In this document: positions 13,973 through 15,021 of the stretch, one piece after another
Position numbering within the stretch: position 1 is the first letter of the stretch
How the letters are laid out: each line of letters begins with the position of its first letter
Notes under the pieces: generated by a model
What the model was told of the DNA's origin: nothing
Database searches by the model: none
The model's input: the letters and a program-made list of their open reading frames with translations, nothing else
Source of the DNA: Bacteroidota bacterium
Lineage (GTDB): Bacteria; Bacteroidota; Bacteroidia; NS11-12g; UBA955
Direction: 5' to 3'
Length of the DNA: 15,021 bases
Assembly: GCA_009918425.1 (NCBI GenBank)
Contig: RGEC01000028.1
Location: 1-15,021 of the forward strand
Program-made: the position numbers and the translations under genes

Positions 13973-15021
13973 TTAATTCCATTTAAAATTGTATGAAACG
14001 GCTGGCACAAAACTGCCAATAACACTGTAGCGTATCGCCTGATTAATATTCTGTGCTTGATAATTGGTGGCAAAATAGATAGAGAATGGGTTGCGGCGGT
14101 CGTAAGCATTGTATACGCTGAAAACCCAGCTTTTCTCCCATTTTTTTGTTTTTCGCTTGGTGTAGGTGGCACTCACATCCAGGCGGTGGTAGTCGGGGTT
14201 ACGCACATTGTTGCGGGCATTGGAACCTATATCGGGCACAATATAGCCCTGTACATTGTATTGGTTGGAGTAGAATGTGGTCGGCGTGCCTGAGCTGTAA
14301 ACAAAATTGGCAGAGGCATCCCATTTATCACTTAGTTTATATTGTAAGACCACATACAGATTATGCAATCGGTCAAAACGCATGGGAAACCAGTCATCGT
14401 TGTTAATGCCCTTCACCTGTCGTTCGCTGCGGCTTAATGTGTAGGATATCCATCCCGTAAGGTTTCCGGAGGATTTACGAATATAAAATTCCGCTCCGTA
14501 AGCCCGTCCGATGCCATTCAGCAATTCCCCTTCCAGCAATTCATTCAGCAGCAAATCTGCTCCATCCACATAATCTACCTGATTTTGAAGGGTTTTATAA
14601 TAGGTCTCAAATGATGCCTCAAAATCATTGCCTGTGGGTCCGAAATTGCGGAAATATCCTATGGTATATTGATCGGCTTTTTCCGGCTTGATGTTATTGG
14701 TAGTGGGTTGCCACACATCAAAAGGAACGCTGGCAGATGTATTGCTGATGAGGTGTAGGTTTTGAACCATTCGGTTGTAACCACCCTTTACGCTGGAAGC
14801 ATTGCTGAGCTGGTATTTAAATCCAAATCTCGGTTCAGGATTGATGTAGGATGCAATGGTTTCTCCGAAACCAAAATCGCGGGTGTTATTCAGTATTTTT
14901 CTCCCATTGGGAGTGGCAGCTTCATCATAATAATAGGCTTTGCCTTTACCGAGATAGTGCCAGCTGCTTACGCGAAGGCCCAGCCGGTAACTGAATTTGC
15001 CTGAAGGATTGAATTCATCAC
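13973..15021 (-). CDS. TonB-dependent receptor, C-terminal part (truncated by window edge)
   Basis: The frame stays open from the stop at 13973 to the window edge, giving 348 residues of the C-terminal beta-barrel; the start, plug and any carboxypeptidase-like domain lie outside. Typical barrel features are visible: alternating aromatic strands, PEPRFGFKYQL, SSVKGGYNRMVQNLHLISN, GRAYGAEFYIRKSSGNLTGW, SYTLSRSERQV, DRLHNLYVVLQYKLSDKWD, and the end AVSYNFKWN as the final strand. These proteins import large substrates through the outer membrane with energy from TonB-ExbBD. The gene reads directly into the DUF4249 lipoprotein gene. The substrate is unknown, and no SusD gene follows, so a classical glycan SusCD system is unlikely. 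An apparent in-frame ATG at 14770 is an internal methionine, not the start. Confidence 0.88.
   Translation of the reverse strand, partial: DEFNPSGKFSYRLGLRVSSWHYLGKGKAYYYDEAATPNGRKILNNTRDFGFGETIASYINPEPRFGFKYQLSNASSVKGGYNRMVQNLHLISNTSASVPFDVWQPTTNNIKPEKADQYTIGYFRNFGPTGNDFEASFETYYKTLQNQVDYVDGADLLLNELLEGELLNGIGRAYGAEFYIRKSSGNLTGWISYTLSRSERQVKGINNDDWFPMRFDRLHNLYVVLQYKLSDKWDASANFVYSSGTPTTFYSNQYNVQGYIVPDIGSNARNNVRNPDYHRLDVSATYTKRKTKKWEKSWVFSVYNAYDRRNPFSIYFATNYQAQNINQAIRYSVIGSFVPAVSYNFKWN

Noticed and set aside
14762..15004. 80-codon plus-strand ORF near the window end
   Set aside because: The opposite strand continues the TonB-dependent receptor barrel in frame to the edge of the window, so this is a shadow.

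Overview
The window looks like a chromosomal segment from a member of the Bacteroidota, probably a non-Bacteroides lineage such as Chitinophagia, Saprospiria or Sphingobacteriia. Supporting this are a TonB-dependent receptor followed by a DUF4249-type lipoprotein, a large Asp-box (sortilin/VPS10-like) exoprotein, a WcaF-type acetyltransferase, A-rich start regions with few Shine-Dalgarno motifs, and several copies of the Bacteroidota -7 promoter box TAnnTTTG. I see no tRNA, rRNA, CRISPR array, insertion sequence, phage gene or attachment site.

Left part (5-2138, minus strand): a UPF0126/TRIC-like membrane protein gene preceded by a compact leader (about 633-797). The leader has a promoter-like box, a 17-codon ORF lying partly in a hairpin, and an intrinsic terminator only about 20 bp before the TRIC start. 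Upstream of it is a membrane-anchored metallophosphoesterase. A 119-bp divergent promoter region separates these from the plus-strand genes.

Middle (2258-11077, plus strand): a secreted 1040-residue Asp-box beta-propeller protein, then an orphan OppC/DppC-type ABC permease behind a perfect 18-bp palindrome and a perfect -7 box. Next is a tight five-gene run (6643-11077): a single-pass envelope protein of unknown function, an atypical ABC ATPase, an FtsX/MacB-like permease, a WcaF-type acetyltransferase and a family 2 glycosyltransferase. ATGA and GTGA overlaps suggest translational coupling. The run could join an envelope ABC export or extraction machine to surface glycan decoration, but this is inference.

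Right part (11175-15021, minus strand): a hairpin separates the convergent operons. Read in transcription order, the genes are a TonB-dependent receptor truncated by the window edge, a DUF4249 lipoprotein (probable outer-membrane nutrient uptake pair), a DUF2157 polytopic membrane protein and a GDYXXLXY-domain protein. The last two are a recurrent pair of unknown function.

The candidate for something undescribed is the leader upstream of the TRIC-like gene. It has attenuator architecture: a short peptide ORF with Cys and Met codons, a possible alternative helix, and a terminator. The orphan permease's palindromic control region is second.
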